This document shows, one piece after another, positions 51,857 through 62,406 of a stretch of 64,000 nt of DNA. The position numbers and the translations under genes are program-made. Source of the DNA: Aradus depressus (lineage: Eukaryota > Arthropoda > Insecta > Hemiptera > Aradidae); assembly GCA_963662175.1 (NCBI GenBank), contig OY759215.1:12575079-12639078 (forward strand), given 5' to 3'. Numbering within the stretch: the stretch's first letter is position 1; every line of letters begins with the position of its first letter. The notes under the pieces were generated by a model, which saw nothing but the letters and a program-made list of their open reading frames with translations, ran no database searches and was not told the DNA's origin.

Positions 51857-54800
51857 TAAAAAATAATTCGAACTGGAAAAGTGTTGCTGGTGTAATGTAA
51901 TTCATTGCGAAATTACAGCACTGCCTTATTTTAGTTTTTTTTTTGAATATCGATTGATGAGATATTTTGCTACATTGGATGGGACATATCTCTTAAATAC
52001 TTTGTATTTCTATTTGACCTACCGAGAAGAAGTACAGAAAGCCATGGCAGCTATCAGACGCATACAGACTTTCCTATCTGAAGCACTTATAAGACTACTG
52101 AATAACTCACCGACGTACTTAACAAGACACTACATAGAGACTTGAAAGTACTAGACGTAACCAAGACACATTGTAGACCATGGCACCTCCAGGGCCTCGC
52201 CTAACGAGGGTGCAACAACAAACTGAGGGGCGGCTCGGTACGACACCATGTGTAATTTGAGGATAAGATCCACCTCCCACCCCACCCCTCGCCATCCTAA
52301 TGCACATCGAGGAAGACTGAAAAAATACTTATTCTTCACTGTTCTGTTTGTAAACTGAGTTGTTCGAATTCTGTTAACTCAATATACATAGTTGATGATA
52401 CAAGAGATAAACAGGAGGATTTAAGAGTTACAAGAGCCATGTCCTGAGTTGACATAGCCTCTATACTAAAGAGTGGCATCTCGAGACGGGACTCCGAAGC
52501 TGTTTTGAATAAGAGATGGCCGCCCTCTCTCGCCTGGATCATTCCTCTCCTCTTCACATTTCTTTTAGGTCTTTTTTTTTTTTTTTCATTTTGTCCTGTG
52601 TTTTTTTTTTTGTTTTTGTTCATCTCTTTCTCTTCCACTTCTTAATGTCTTCTTGTTTGACGTGAATTAATGATTTGTCTTTGGAGGCAACAAGTGGCAA
52701 GCTCCCACCGAGCACCTTCCATAAATCACTTAGTCCCGTACACACACTAAATTGAAAAAGCCCCATATGTTATAAAGGCCTCCAATAAAATTCCTATTTT
52801 AGCTTCGTCGTAGCTCACTGGGTTGACTGCCATGACTCGACAACAAACCTCCATATAGATATTCCAATTTCCATCATTCTCGGCAGCGTTCAAAGATAAT
52901 GGGGCCAGGAGTACAGAAATTAACTTGCTAAAGCAAAACAATTTTCCAAAAATAATTCATTTCACTGAAGAGTCTTTATTTTCAACATCGCACATTAATA
53001 GATGCTGCAGGGATTAACACTTTTCCACTTCAGGTGCTGTAGGTCGCAGCTTCATCTACTGCTCACACTGGACGTTATCCTGCTCAGCACAAAAGAAGAT
53101 TGGTCCTCACTACGTCTAGAATCCTCGCCGTCCGGTCCACTGGCGGCCCAACCATCTCAGCCGCTATATCCTGACGAAAGATGAAATGTAAATTTTTAAA
53201 TTTCCTCGTTTCTTTGAAAGTGGGTCTAGCTGAGCGGGTCCTGTATTGGCGAGGAAGCCATTGTACGGTTGCTCTGACACTTCCACCACTGTGGCAGTGT
53301 GAGGCCCCAGACATGGATGACTTTCACTGACCGCCCCTCTGTCCTGGAGGCGCCACAGTGCCAACCCCCAGACCTAGATGTTGTCTCAATGAATCAGGTA
53401 CCCCACCCACCCACTCCATTAGACTCATTCATAAACCTGTTTACCGGTCTATTATTTACAAGTAAGGGTGGCTCTTAACACTCGCATTCCCCACCCCCTA
53501 CCCCGTATCATTTTTTCCTTTTTTTTTTTATAGGTTTTCGTTTCCTGTCGAGTTTCTCGCCCTCCTCCCTCTCCAAGAATTCTTTTCCCAGGCGAGGCTT
53601 CCCTAATTACACACCGACACAGGTATTGGCCCGAAGAAAGCCACTTAGGTTCATACCACCCTTGTCACATATTTCAGAGAGTGTTGTTTTTTTCTCTCTT
53701 CTCTCTGTCCTTAGTGGGGATGTCAACGTTCGTTTCCCGTCCCCTCTTATCTGTATCCTCCATTACAGGCTGACGGTAGTCTCTGGTCACCTCTCTTCCT
53801 AATCCCCGACAACTATGCGACCCTCTACTCAATGATAACAACAGCTCTTCTAATGTTATTTTGGTCGTGGGAACCCGCAGATTCATTGTAGGTACATCAA
53901 CCAAGTATGCGCCTCTTTTTTTTCTGCTTTATGTTTTCTTGAAGATGGTTTGGGAGTTTATTTGAATGAGTCATCTTCTTAAAGAGGTGTCCTGAGATGG
54001 TGGCTAGGATGAAAATGTCGCCATATAATTCTAAGACTGTAAGCTAAGAACCACTTCAATTTCACATGAATTTTTGCTCGTCCTCCGATTAGGATAATAA
54101 GAAGGAATTTTCACCAAGTAACGGTTCCTTCAGAGGTAAAGACGTTGTTATCCCACTGAAAGCTACTTTACTTCAAAACTTTCATAGCCTTAAAAGTAAA
54201 ATAATTTCTCACTTATCGAGTGGTTTTTTATTTTAAATTTCATTATAGTTCAAAGATAGTGTAAGTTTTTAGTAAATTGGGGACCTGTAAAATGAAAAGT
54301 TACTCATCGAGATTCGCCTCTCGCTTCCAACATATTGTAGGACTTACGTTTTCTTCTTGTAAAATTGTGTTCCCGTATGCTTATATCGAAATAAAGACAG
54401 AGCTCCCAACTTCAGCTATATTCCAATAGCTCAATCTGTCTCCTGCACAAAGAATAAATAAAACAAAAAAATAAAACCATCCATCCCGTAAATATTGTTT
54501 CAAATTAATATAATTGTTTATTTTAATATTGCTTCTGGATGGAGAGGAGCGGTGTTGGCGGAATCCCTAGCATATTCAAAAATGTCATCTAGTAACTAAC
54601 TGAGTAAATGTATTAGCCTGGCCGCTCACATGATTCTATATGATGCTCATTGTAAACTAACAGGTTAGTCACATATATCCATCATTCATTTTTGCGATCT
54701 GTATCGATACAGTGAAAGCTAATAAAAATCGGCTCGAAATTTCAATTTTAAAATTAAAATTCTGAGGTTGCTGAAGTAACCGTATGAGATCACTATGTTT

Positions 54801-55004
54801 TGCCTGAAATGGGGGGTTTATTGCGTAACATTCAGTATGTTAGTTTATCTTCCTTTCGTTCTACATGGTCGAAATAGGTGACAAATTAATGATAACTAGA
54901 AATTAAGATGTCTGGGAAGGAGAGGATTATGTAACCTTCCGGCTGGTTATTTATGTCAGGTTAATTTTTCTTCCTACCGTCTCATGTAGGGGTAGAGGTT
55001 AGGT
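51857..55004. other. Long repeat-poor stretch with G+C patches
   Basis: None of families A-D and no SINE lies here. G+C-richer patches at 52160-52310, 53020-53170 and 53210-53420 have chance-like frames on both strands. A CT-rich strip with poly-T occurs at 53490-53590. Candidate for a host promoter, UTR or non-coding RNA, but no start site, domain or splice pattern could be shown. Confidence 0.35.
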
Positions 55005-55337
55005 TAGGTTTTATGACTCATGCCCGGGCTTTAACTACGAGATCATATTGCCTACTACCAGAGCACTCTTTCGTCACTCTGGTGGACATGAGCCCGAGTC
55101 TACTGTGGGGGTCCTAAATTTTGCCTACTCTAAATTTTTATTCACCTAGGGCAGGTGTCTTTAAAGAGTACCTGACATCGTACAGGCTCGGGACCATCGC
55201 TTAACGTCCCATCCGAAGGACGGCGTGATTAAGTTTATTTTACCTCCCAGATAAAATAAACTAAGGACCTCGGTCGGGTTTTCGATCTTGAGCTCAGAAG
55301 GTAAGCACGCATACCACTGAGCTAGAGGCGCCCTCTC
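55005..55337 (-). mobile_element. SINE-1, full-length copy (minus)
   Basis: Minus-strand head GAGGGCGCCTCTAGCTCAGT, then AAGCTTACC-type spacer, CGAAAACCCGACCGAGGTCC (B box damaged), GGGACGTTAAGCGATGG, GGTCCCGAGCCTGTACG and AAAGCCCGGGCATGAG. The tail reads AAAACCTAACCTAACC, two TTAGG-like telomeric units in inverse. Confidence 0.9.
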
Positions 55338-55477
55338 ATGTGGGTAGATATTTGTGTTATATGAAAGATAACTTCTAAGTTGAGAAACGCGGACATATTG
55401 TGGAAACTTGTAATAAATAAATAAAACAAACTTATTTTTGAAATATTGTCTATTCCACTAAAGATATATATACATAT

Positions 55478-55521
55478 ATAACTACCGGTTTCGGCTTTAT
55501 ACCATCGACAGGTCTAGTTAT
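55478..55521 (-). ncRNA. Hammerhead-like core, mutated partner
   Basis: Minus strand: CTGTCGATGGTATAAAGCCG then AAACCGGTAGTTAT. One base change (CTGTCGA instead of CTGACGA) hits the essential A of CUGA, so this arm should not self-cleave. Confidence 0.6.
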
Positions 55522-55530
55522 GAACAGTTC

Positions 55531-55574
55531 ATAACTAGACCTGACGATGGTATAAAGCCGAAACCGGTAGTTAT
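55531..55574 (+). ncRNA. Hammerhead-like ribozyme core, intact-looking
   Basis: ATAACTA-GAC-CTGACGA-T-GG-TATAAAG-CC-GAAA-CCGGT-A-GTTAT. CUGANGA and GAAA boxes are complete. Helix III ACCGGU is self-complementary and is followed by A, giving a GUA cleavage triplet. ATAACTA before the core is the exact complement of TAGTTAT after it, so a stem I can form. The palindromic helix III implies cleavage as a dimer, as described for Penelope-like elements. One extra U before stem II is a departure. Confidence 0.65.
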
Positions 55575-55650
55575 ATATGTATATATATCTTTAGTGGAAT
55601 AGACAATATTTCAAAAATAAGTTTGTTTTATTTATTTATATGAAAGATAA

Positions 55651-56358
55651 TTAAGATGTCATTTTTATTGTGTAACCTTCCAGAGGTTATCCATATCAGG
55701 TTATGTCTGCCTTTTGTTCTATGTGGTTGTTATCATATGAGAAGCCAATGGCAGTAGCAGTTAGACTTATCATCCCAACCCCCCTGGAACTAACAATAAT
55801 AGTAAGTTACAGAGGTGCTGAGGGTAAGCTGAAGACAATGGCAGCGGAAATTCATAGCGTTAGGCTGAACATCATTCATACTAATAGGATAGTTATCATA
55901 GCTGTACTGATAAAGTGATCATGATGTATGTATAGGCAGGAGTGCACTAATAGCCGAGTGGAGGGGATGACAAGATGCAGTACGGTGCTGTGCTGTGTTG
56001 TGCGGTGCAGACCACCGGCAACTTGTGCCTTTATTATGCCTAACAAGAGGTCCGAGCTCCGCTCACCCTCCCCTAATGGGACTTCATCCACTCACCTTAA
56101 ATAACTCTATTACCGACCCACCTTTCAGACTCACCACTCTAATCTACCCTCCCACAGACACAAAACCACTCTTCATAGTCCCATGTCTCATGTCTATCCA
56201 TTTGTTCATCGGTAACCATGACAATTCGGTGTGGCCGCTTTAGCATAACAACACTCGATACGCAACAACTCAATAAATTCGCAATTTTCAAAGTCTTTGA
56301 CAAAGTGAAGTAAATCCTTATCAACCTTCATATATATATTAGTATAGATACTAATGTA
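55651..56358. other. Unassigned sequence
   Basis: No gene or repeat recognised. 55970-56160 is G+C-richer, with overlapping frames of no known domain. Confidence 0.35.
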
Positions 56359-56360
56359 TA

Positions 56361-57004
56361 CAGGGTGGCCCAGATAAACGGGCCACCAGTGAAATAACTC
56401 CTAAACAGTTAGAGATATGAAAATTGTACATAGGACTAAAGTTGTAGCACTCGCCGAGAGCTATAGTATGGCGTCCTCGAAAAGACATAAATGGCCCTTT
56501 TAATGGCTCAAACAGCCCTTCGAAGGGCAGGGTTCCCTTTTGACCCTTAAGTTTCATTACATTTTATTAAAGTACTAAAAAAACAAGGAAGAACTGTGCA
56601 AACAGATTTTTGATACGTCAAGTAGTTCTTGGGAAAAAAATGTTTAAAGTTGCACGTTTTTCTTATTCTGAAGTTAGTTGGAATTTAATAACTTCAGAAT
56701 AAGAAAAACGTGCAACTTTAAACGGTTTTTTTTCGAGAACTACTTGACGTATCAAAAATCTGTTTGCACAGTTCTTCCTTGTTTCTTTAGTACTTTAATA
56801 AAATGTAATGAAACTTAAGGGTCAAAAGGGAACCCCGCTCTTCGAAGGGCTGCTAGAGCCGTTAAAAGAGTCATTTATGTCTTTTCGAGGACGCCATACT
56901 ATAGCTCTCGGCGAGTGCTACAACTTTAGTCCTATGCACAATTTTCATATCTCTAACCGTTTAGGAGTTATTTCACTGGTGGCCCGTTTATCTGGGCCAT
57001 CCTG
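56361..57004. mobile_element. Mariner-type fold-back MITE (644 bp)
   Basis: Two arms of about 310 bases are inverted copies around a centre near 56685. Ends CAGGGTGGCCCAGATAAACG and CGTTTATCTGGGCCATCCTG are flanked by TA on both sides (56359-56360, 57005-57006), the Tc1/mariner target. Arms share GATACGTCAAGTAGTTCT and GAAACTTAAGGGTCAAAAGG, with small differences that show independent drift. No transposase frame. It landed in a TATAGCTGG family A end. Confidence 0.9.
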
Positions 57005-58402
57005 TATATGTATAGCTGGAGTTGTAAAAGGCATGATTACATACATAACTCCCACGTGAAAGTCAAAAATATAAGTAAGTATATCATTTTTAGTAACAGC
57101 CGTGATTCATTAAGAGAGAGTGAGAGGGTTGCTTGGTATAGAGATGGCTGCAGTCCTCTGGAGATCAGCTGGTCCTGGTAAATGGACTTCCGTCCATCAT
57201 GTGTGATCGCTCACAGCTAGGTAGAGCATCTCGACCCGGAGTTTGCCAGGTATGGCCTATACTTAGCCTCGAGAGGACTGTTCTTGTAGAGCTGCTGAGT
57301 GGTCAATCCTCCGATAGCTATCTTTCAGCAAAAAAATCGAATAAGTATATGACGAAATAATAGTTGTGGGAGGTCCACGAAACTGTTATCCTTCCCGAAG
57401 AAAGACGTAGAGAGGCACAGCACTAGACAAGAGTCCTATTAGAAGGAGTGTGATTCACGGAGCTGTAGGAAGGGGGGATCTGAAAGGGTAAGTATAAGTT
57501 AGGTGGCTGCCGTGAGAACCTGTGGGAGCCCCCTGTAATTGGTGTTCCAGAAATCACGGTGGGGGGCCTCCTTTAGACAAAGGAAAGAATGCGGTACCAC
57601 TCCCACATACCTGTACCCCACCACCCGTCCCGCCACAGCCAACCACCAACCACCTCGCCTCGCTTAACTCAAGTGTATCCAACCAGACTCTTTATATATT
57701 TGGAGGAAATATCTTCAGTGGGATGATGAGCTCTGAATACTTAAGTAATTTTCAACCAGCAATCCAAATAACTTTAAAGAAATCGCAATTTATAAATAGC
57801 TTGCCGCTATTTTTACATCAAGGAGGCTGAGACCATTCGCACTACCCAGGTTCTCCCTAGAAGAACTGCAAATCTATATCCTTTCAATTCCTTGGAATCC
57901 ATCTCAACATATATGACTCACTATGGGAACTGCACATTAACTAGGAACTGCAACATGAATATTCAGAACTTTATCCAACACTCTTTATCCTTTTTACAGG
58001 GATTAAGCCAATGGCCTGTTCCTTCTTTAAATCGTCAAATAGCATGGAATAGGTCTGTCCGAAGTTTTACTGGTCCTCCTCTAGATCGCAGTCCTCTTGG
58101 TTTGTGGATCAAAGCCTGCCTCCAGTTGCAGTCTTTTCTTTCTTCATCTTCATATAGTACTCAGCCCCCTGTTTGGTACCCCCATAGGCTTTTTGGTCAG
58201 TCTGAATATATTTAACTTCCTGATATCCTAATATCTCCGTTTATATCCTGACCCTCTTCCTGTAACTGAGCTGAATCTCTGCTACTCGAATGTTTCTGTC
58301 ATTTTTCAATAGTGTTTGAAAGCCTTAGATAAAGTTTGGTACAGGAAGGACTTCGAAAAATTTCATTATAGTTTTCTCTCAAGTCACGGCTCTGAGTGGT
58401 AG
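57005..58402. other. Unassigned sequence
   Basis: 57005-57060 is a family A end scrap (GTATAGCTGGAGTTGTAAAA). 57892-58215 is a 107-codon frame without a firm domain; the overlapping frame at about 57875 reads ISFQFLGIHL, like a LINE thumb motif, but it stops soon after, so it is not called. Confidence 0.35.
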
Positions 58403-58655
58403 CGGGGGCACCGATAGCACAGAGATATTGTGCTTACCTACTTTGCTGAACCTTGAGCACACCGTCCAAAAGGTGGGACGTTAAGCTATGTTCCCAAGTT
58501 TATGCGCTGTCAAATACTCGTTAAAGACTCCCACAATAGAGTCAGGCTCAAATCTACCAGAATGACGAATCTGGCAGAAAAGTAGTTTGCTCAGGAGATA
58601 TGACCTTTTGTTAAAAGCCCGGGCATGAATAACAAAAACAAACGAACAAAAGTGG
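58403..58655 (+). mobile_element. SINE-1, diverged copy
   Basis: GGGGGCACCGATAGCACAGA (A-box-like), CCTTGAGCACACCGTCC, GGTGGGACGTTAAGCTATG, AATAGAGTCAGGCTC and AAAGCCCGGGCATGAATAAC. The B box is deleted. One of the most mutated full-span copies. Confidence 0.8.
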
Positions 58656-58779
58656 TAGCACAGATCCTTGCGAGGTAAGTAATCTCTATCCATTTATATA
58701 TTAACAAATCAAGTTAAACTCCTATTCAAAACCCTTATATATTCCCAGTTAACACCTTTATCTTAATTTTAATTAAATT

Positions 58780-58950
58780 AAAAAATGTATCTACTGTATT
58801 TATTTATTCATTTCCTTTTATTTTTTAATAATATTGTTAATTCTAATCCTTGTGTCTCAGACACTAAAAGTTAATATCTGTTAATGTATCTAATTTATAA
58901 ACCATCTTAATGTATACATTCTTATGACGTATTCTATTATCATTTTATGG
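58780..58950 (+). repeat. LINE-tail-like repeat, copy 1
   Basis: CTCAGACACTAAAAGTTAAT, ATCTGTTAATGTATCTAATT and CATTCTTATGACGTATTCTA are inverted at 59600-59785. Between the copies lies about 650 bases of unassigned sequence. Confidence 0.8.
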
Positions 58951-59552
58951 CAATTGAATTATCAGAATATGCCTTATTTTTCGAAATACCAACACATGAG
59001 TCACTCATATGAGTCAGTGGAATAAGTGGATGAATTCACAGAAAATGTAACAGATGTCTCGGGTCCATGCCCAAAGATTTTTTAAGGGAGAAGATAAAAA
59101 AAAATGAGGAGTAAAAAACAGTTGCCTTCTCGGGTGATCCTTCCGAATGGATGTCGAAGTAGGATAACAAGACAGAGCCAGCCACACCCTTAAGTGGTCC
59201 TGGTAATGGTCACGGCTAATAACTCTATCAAGGAAGGAGGCTAATGGTGGCGACAAATTAGGGGAGGACCGTAATGAAATTTATATTCCAAGGGCAGATT
59301 CCGAGGGAAGACCGCCCAAGTTGGATCCCAGCTACCTATGTACGTATCTCAACACGGTCAGACATCTTCCCAGAAACTCCCGTCTACCTTTACCAATCAT
59401 GGTCCACCCTTCATTAGATTTTAGGGGAAGGCATTGCTTAAAAAACAGTATACAAGCTCACAGAGAGAAATAAAATTTCCAGATCAGAATTTCGAATACG
59501 AAAAACTGTAATCTAGGACACGTATCAAGTACAAACGTACAAAAACCGTTGT
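58951..59552. other. Unassigned sequence
   Basis: An 80-codon frame on the minus strand at 59014-59256 has no domain. Confidence 0.3.
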
Positions 59553-59790
59553 ATAATAATAATGATATTTATTTATTTCCGTTAAACAATAACTTGGTAA
59601 TAGAATACGTCATAAGAATGTTTACATTAAGATAGCTTATAGATTAGATACATAAACAGATATTAACTCTTAGAGTCTGACACACATGAATTAGAATTAA
59701 CAGTACTACTAAAAAATAAAATGAATAGTTAGATACTTGAAAATATGAGTACAAAAATAATAACATTATACAGTAGATAAATAAAGTATA
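59553..59790 (-). repeat. LINE-tail-like repeat, copy 2, with AATAAA end
   Basis: Minus strand ends GTTTAACGGAAATAAATAAA then TATCATTATTATTATACAAC, a usual LINE 3' end. Body shared with 58780-58950 inverted: GAATACGTCATAAGAATGT and TTAGATACATAAACAGATAT. No coding part retained. Confidence 0.75.
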
Positions 59791-60299
59791 AAATTCAGAT
59801 AAGAAAATGTGATACCTTTTCCACGTGTCTTTTTCACCACGAGACTTCGGAACATTCTAACGTCCCTTTTTCATGTCCCAATGTGCGAAATATAGAAAAG
59901 AGAAAGAAATAACAATAACAATTATAAAATATACAGATACATAAAAAAATATATGTAATAAAAATATGTAAAAAAAAAACAAGAGAAATAAATTAGTATA
60001 TAAATAATAAAAACGTAGATTCGACGGAACTTAAAGAGAATATCTGTGGAGGCACTTGTTTTTGAATATGAAACACTGTATTTTTATTATGGTTTTTTTA
60101 AAATTATTTTTGAACAATGAGTGAAGAGTGTCGCTTAATCGTGTTCGTCATAATCCTTCTGAATATAAATCGTGATATATGGACCCCCATTTAGTTCCTT
60201 CAAGCTTCAGGAACACATTTCATATACGGGCCAATGCAATATTCAATATTGCATGTTAAAATTCAATCCCTTAAAATCATCAACCCATTTTTTTTTTCT

Positions 60300-60700
60300 C
60301 CGTCGAATGCATGAAACCAACGACATCAAAACTGGTAACACCGATATTCCCCGGAATATTTCACAACAAACATTAAAATATCTCGGCCTACAAATGGCAC
60401 AACCTCATCACATCAAAACATATCATATACTCTCATCACTATACCCCACTCATTAACCACAACACGCCACTCCGCCCAAAATGCATTAAAATGTTGTACA
60501 CATTACTATTCACCCTATAACTGACGTATGCTTGCCCAATTTGGTTCAGTGCAAGCAAAACGAAGCTATAAACAATTAAAAACCATCCGCATGGTCTCAA
60601 TGCACCTTGGTTCGTAGGATGTGGTACAATTCATAAGCAACTGGGAGTAGCTCCGATGGACACCGTCCTACCAACTCTCACTGAGACAACGCCGTCTCTG
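60300..60700 (+). pseudogene. Decayed LINE reverse transcriptase tail
   Basis: From 60340 the plus strand reads TDIPRNISQQTLKYLGLQMA with the thumb motif KYLGL, then HHIKTYHILSSLYP, and, in another frame near 60525, TYACPIWFSASK, like the YA..VW segment of jockey-type ORF2. A stop separates them. Upstream catalytic motifs are absent, so it is a heavily decayed fragment. Confidence 0.5.
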
Positions 60701-60927
60701 TTAGTCATTTTTTTCAATTTATGCTTTTTTTAATTTTTCTGAAAGCACTCACATGTTGGACCAAAGAAATTGCTTTCTTTTTTTCAATATTTCCAAATTT
60801 TAATTAATTTTTTGTGCTCCATAGAATACTTCGCTGTCTAAACCCCGTGCATATATCGATTTCAGAAGATACTCATCTCGATTCTCTTCTGTTAGAGTTA
60901 AAACAAACCATTCACGATTGACATACG

Positions 60928-61182
60928 AGGGCGCCAGTCTCTCAGAGGAAGCGTGCTTGTCCTCTGAGTTTCCGGGTTTGAAACCCGGCCCTTAGATCTT
61001 ATATCTGGGAGGTAAAAAAAAACTTGAGCACGCAGTCCTTTGGGTGGGACGTTAAGCGATGGTCCTGAGTCTATACAATGTCAGGTAATTCCCCTTTCTG
61101 GGTGAATAAACCTGTGTTGGCAAAATTTAGAACTCCCACAGGAGAGTCGGGCTCATGTCCACCAGAGCGACGAAAGAGCGAG
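60928..61182 (+). mobile_element. SINE-1, near full-length copy, 3'-truncated
   Basis: GAGGGCGCCAGTCTCTCAGA (head), GTTTGAAACCCGGCCC (B box), TCCTTTGGGTGGGACGTTAA, GCGATGGTCCTGAGTC, AGAGTCGGGCTCATGTCC and ACCAGAGCGACGAAAGAGCG. The AAAGCCCGGGC end is replaced by other sequence, so an insertion or recombination broke it. Confidence 0.88.
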
Positions 61183-61444
61183 TGTGATCACTATTCTCAT
61201 GTTCTGCAATAATGCTAAGAGGTTTAGCCATTACCGAGCATGGCCTGTCAGATGATAAAAGTAGTATTTTGAAAGACGATATGGGCGTGTAGGAAGAGTG
61301 CATGCCACAAACGGACTGCACGGCTTATTGATCTTGTGATTGTTATCAACTAATGAGGTGAGTCATGTTTAGCTGCACTCTAGCGTGTCCGTCTCTCATC
61401 TACACAACTACACTACCAACACACTCTCACAAGTTACCAAATTT

Positions 61445-61508
61445 CCGAGTTTGTACGATGTAGAACTAAATCTGAGTAGGCAACATTTAGGACTCCCAAA
61501 GTAGAGCT
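61445..61508 (+). mobile_element. SINE-1 middle fragment
   Basis: GAGTTTGTACGATGTAGAAC, TAAATCTGAGTAGGCAACAT and TTAGGACTCCCAAAGTAGAG match the SINE-1 middle. Confidence 0.7.
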
Positions 61509-61639
61509 AACGGGGAAGGAATAAGATTGATTGCTTAGGTCCCTAGGTGTATGCACCAGTCCTCCTGGTATCTATCTGGTACACTTCTCACTAAATATAA
61601 ACCCTATAATACAAATAGGAAATTAAAGTTTCTTGAATA

Positions 61640-61745
61640 AAAAAAAAACTTATTTTTTTTAAATATTCTCTTTTCCAGAAAAAAATCTTTTACAAAAACT
61701 ACCGTTTTCGGCATTACACCGTCGTCAGGTTTAGTTGATATACTA
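61640..61745 (-). mobile_element. Penelope-like tail with hammerhead core (minus)
   Basis: Shares with 55431-55530 the order CTTATTTTT, TATTCTCTTTTCCA, ACTACCGTTTTCGGCATTAC. On the minus strand: AACTA-AAC-CTGACGA-C-GG-TGTAATG-CC-GAAA-ACGGT-A-GTTTTT. Helix III AACGGU is one change from the self-complementary ACCGGU; stem I AACTA/TAGTT is kept. Single copy, not in a palindrome. Confidence 0.65.
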
Positions 61746-62084
61746 AGACAAGTTTGCTGAGTGCGAACCGTACATACGATCGTATACGACCTCAGGTAGG
61801 TAAGGGAAGGGTTGGAATTTCAACTAGAAAATTCCTATAGTTTACAGTATTTGTTCTGAAATATGTATTTACTTCCAATAACTTAACTAAAATTAAAGAT
61901 AACAATTATTAAATTGTAACAATATAAATTAATTTATACGTGATATGTGTAAAGCAATATTTTTTTATTTTACAAAAAAATTACTTAACTTGAAAATATT
62001 AGTAAAACTAGAAGCTTTTCCTATCATTATTTTTAATTCTTCTAATTTTAATTTTTCTAAGTGAATATCAATGAAAATAATATC
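61746..62084. other. Unassigned A+T-rich sequence
   Basis: No gene or repeat recognised. Confidence 0.3.
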
Positions 62085-62183
62085 TTAAATTCGTAACTTT
62101 TCAGGGCAGCACTTTTACATTTGCATTAATCGTGTAAATCCAGTTTTTGGAATAAATAAATTATGTTTGCTTCATCGGTTATA
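62085..62183 (+). repeat. Dispersed repeat D, copy 2
   Basis: Matches 49232-49346: AAATTCGTAACTTTTCAGGG, TTGCATTAATCGTGTAAAT and CAGTTTTTGGAATAAATAAA. It ends a few bases before the 5' end of the jockey element, so the LINE may have inserted beside or within its tail. Confidence 0.85.
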
Positions 62184-62406
62184 AAATTGCTCTTCAAAAA
62201 AATAATTAATAGTGCGGTTTTTACTGTGTTTGTAAAAACGTGAAACAGTGAAAAGTATCAGGGAGAGGACCTTTTCACCAAACGGAAGGAGTTGCAGCGG
62301 GGCGCGCTCTTCCTGGGTTGAAGAGAGTGCACCAGTACCCACGGCCAGCCACAGCCAGCCAAGTAACATCAAACAGGTACCACACCAGCCCCTGGCCACA
62401 GCATCG

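Larger units (their letters stand above)
55362..55635. mobile_element. Penelope/retrozyme-like inverted insertion with 15-bp target duplication
   Basis: TTATATGAAAGATAA occurs at 55347-55361 and 55636-55650, so the 274 bases between are one insertion. 55414-55525 and 55527-55638 form a near-perfect palindrome (112-base arms) around the A at 55526. Each arm carries a hammerhead-like core with ACCGGT helix III. Sequence beside the palindrome (CAAACTTATTTTTGAAATAT) is shared with 61640-61670. It lacks coding sequence. Confidence 0.85.

Noticed and set aside
54990..55015. Telomeric TTAGG repeat
   Set aside because: Only two units, and they form the tail of a SINE-1 copy.
57870..58215. LINE thumb-like FLGIHL phrase and a 107-codon frame
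   Set aside because: Only a few residues match, the frame stops soon after, and neighbouring motifs of a reverse transcriptase are absent.
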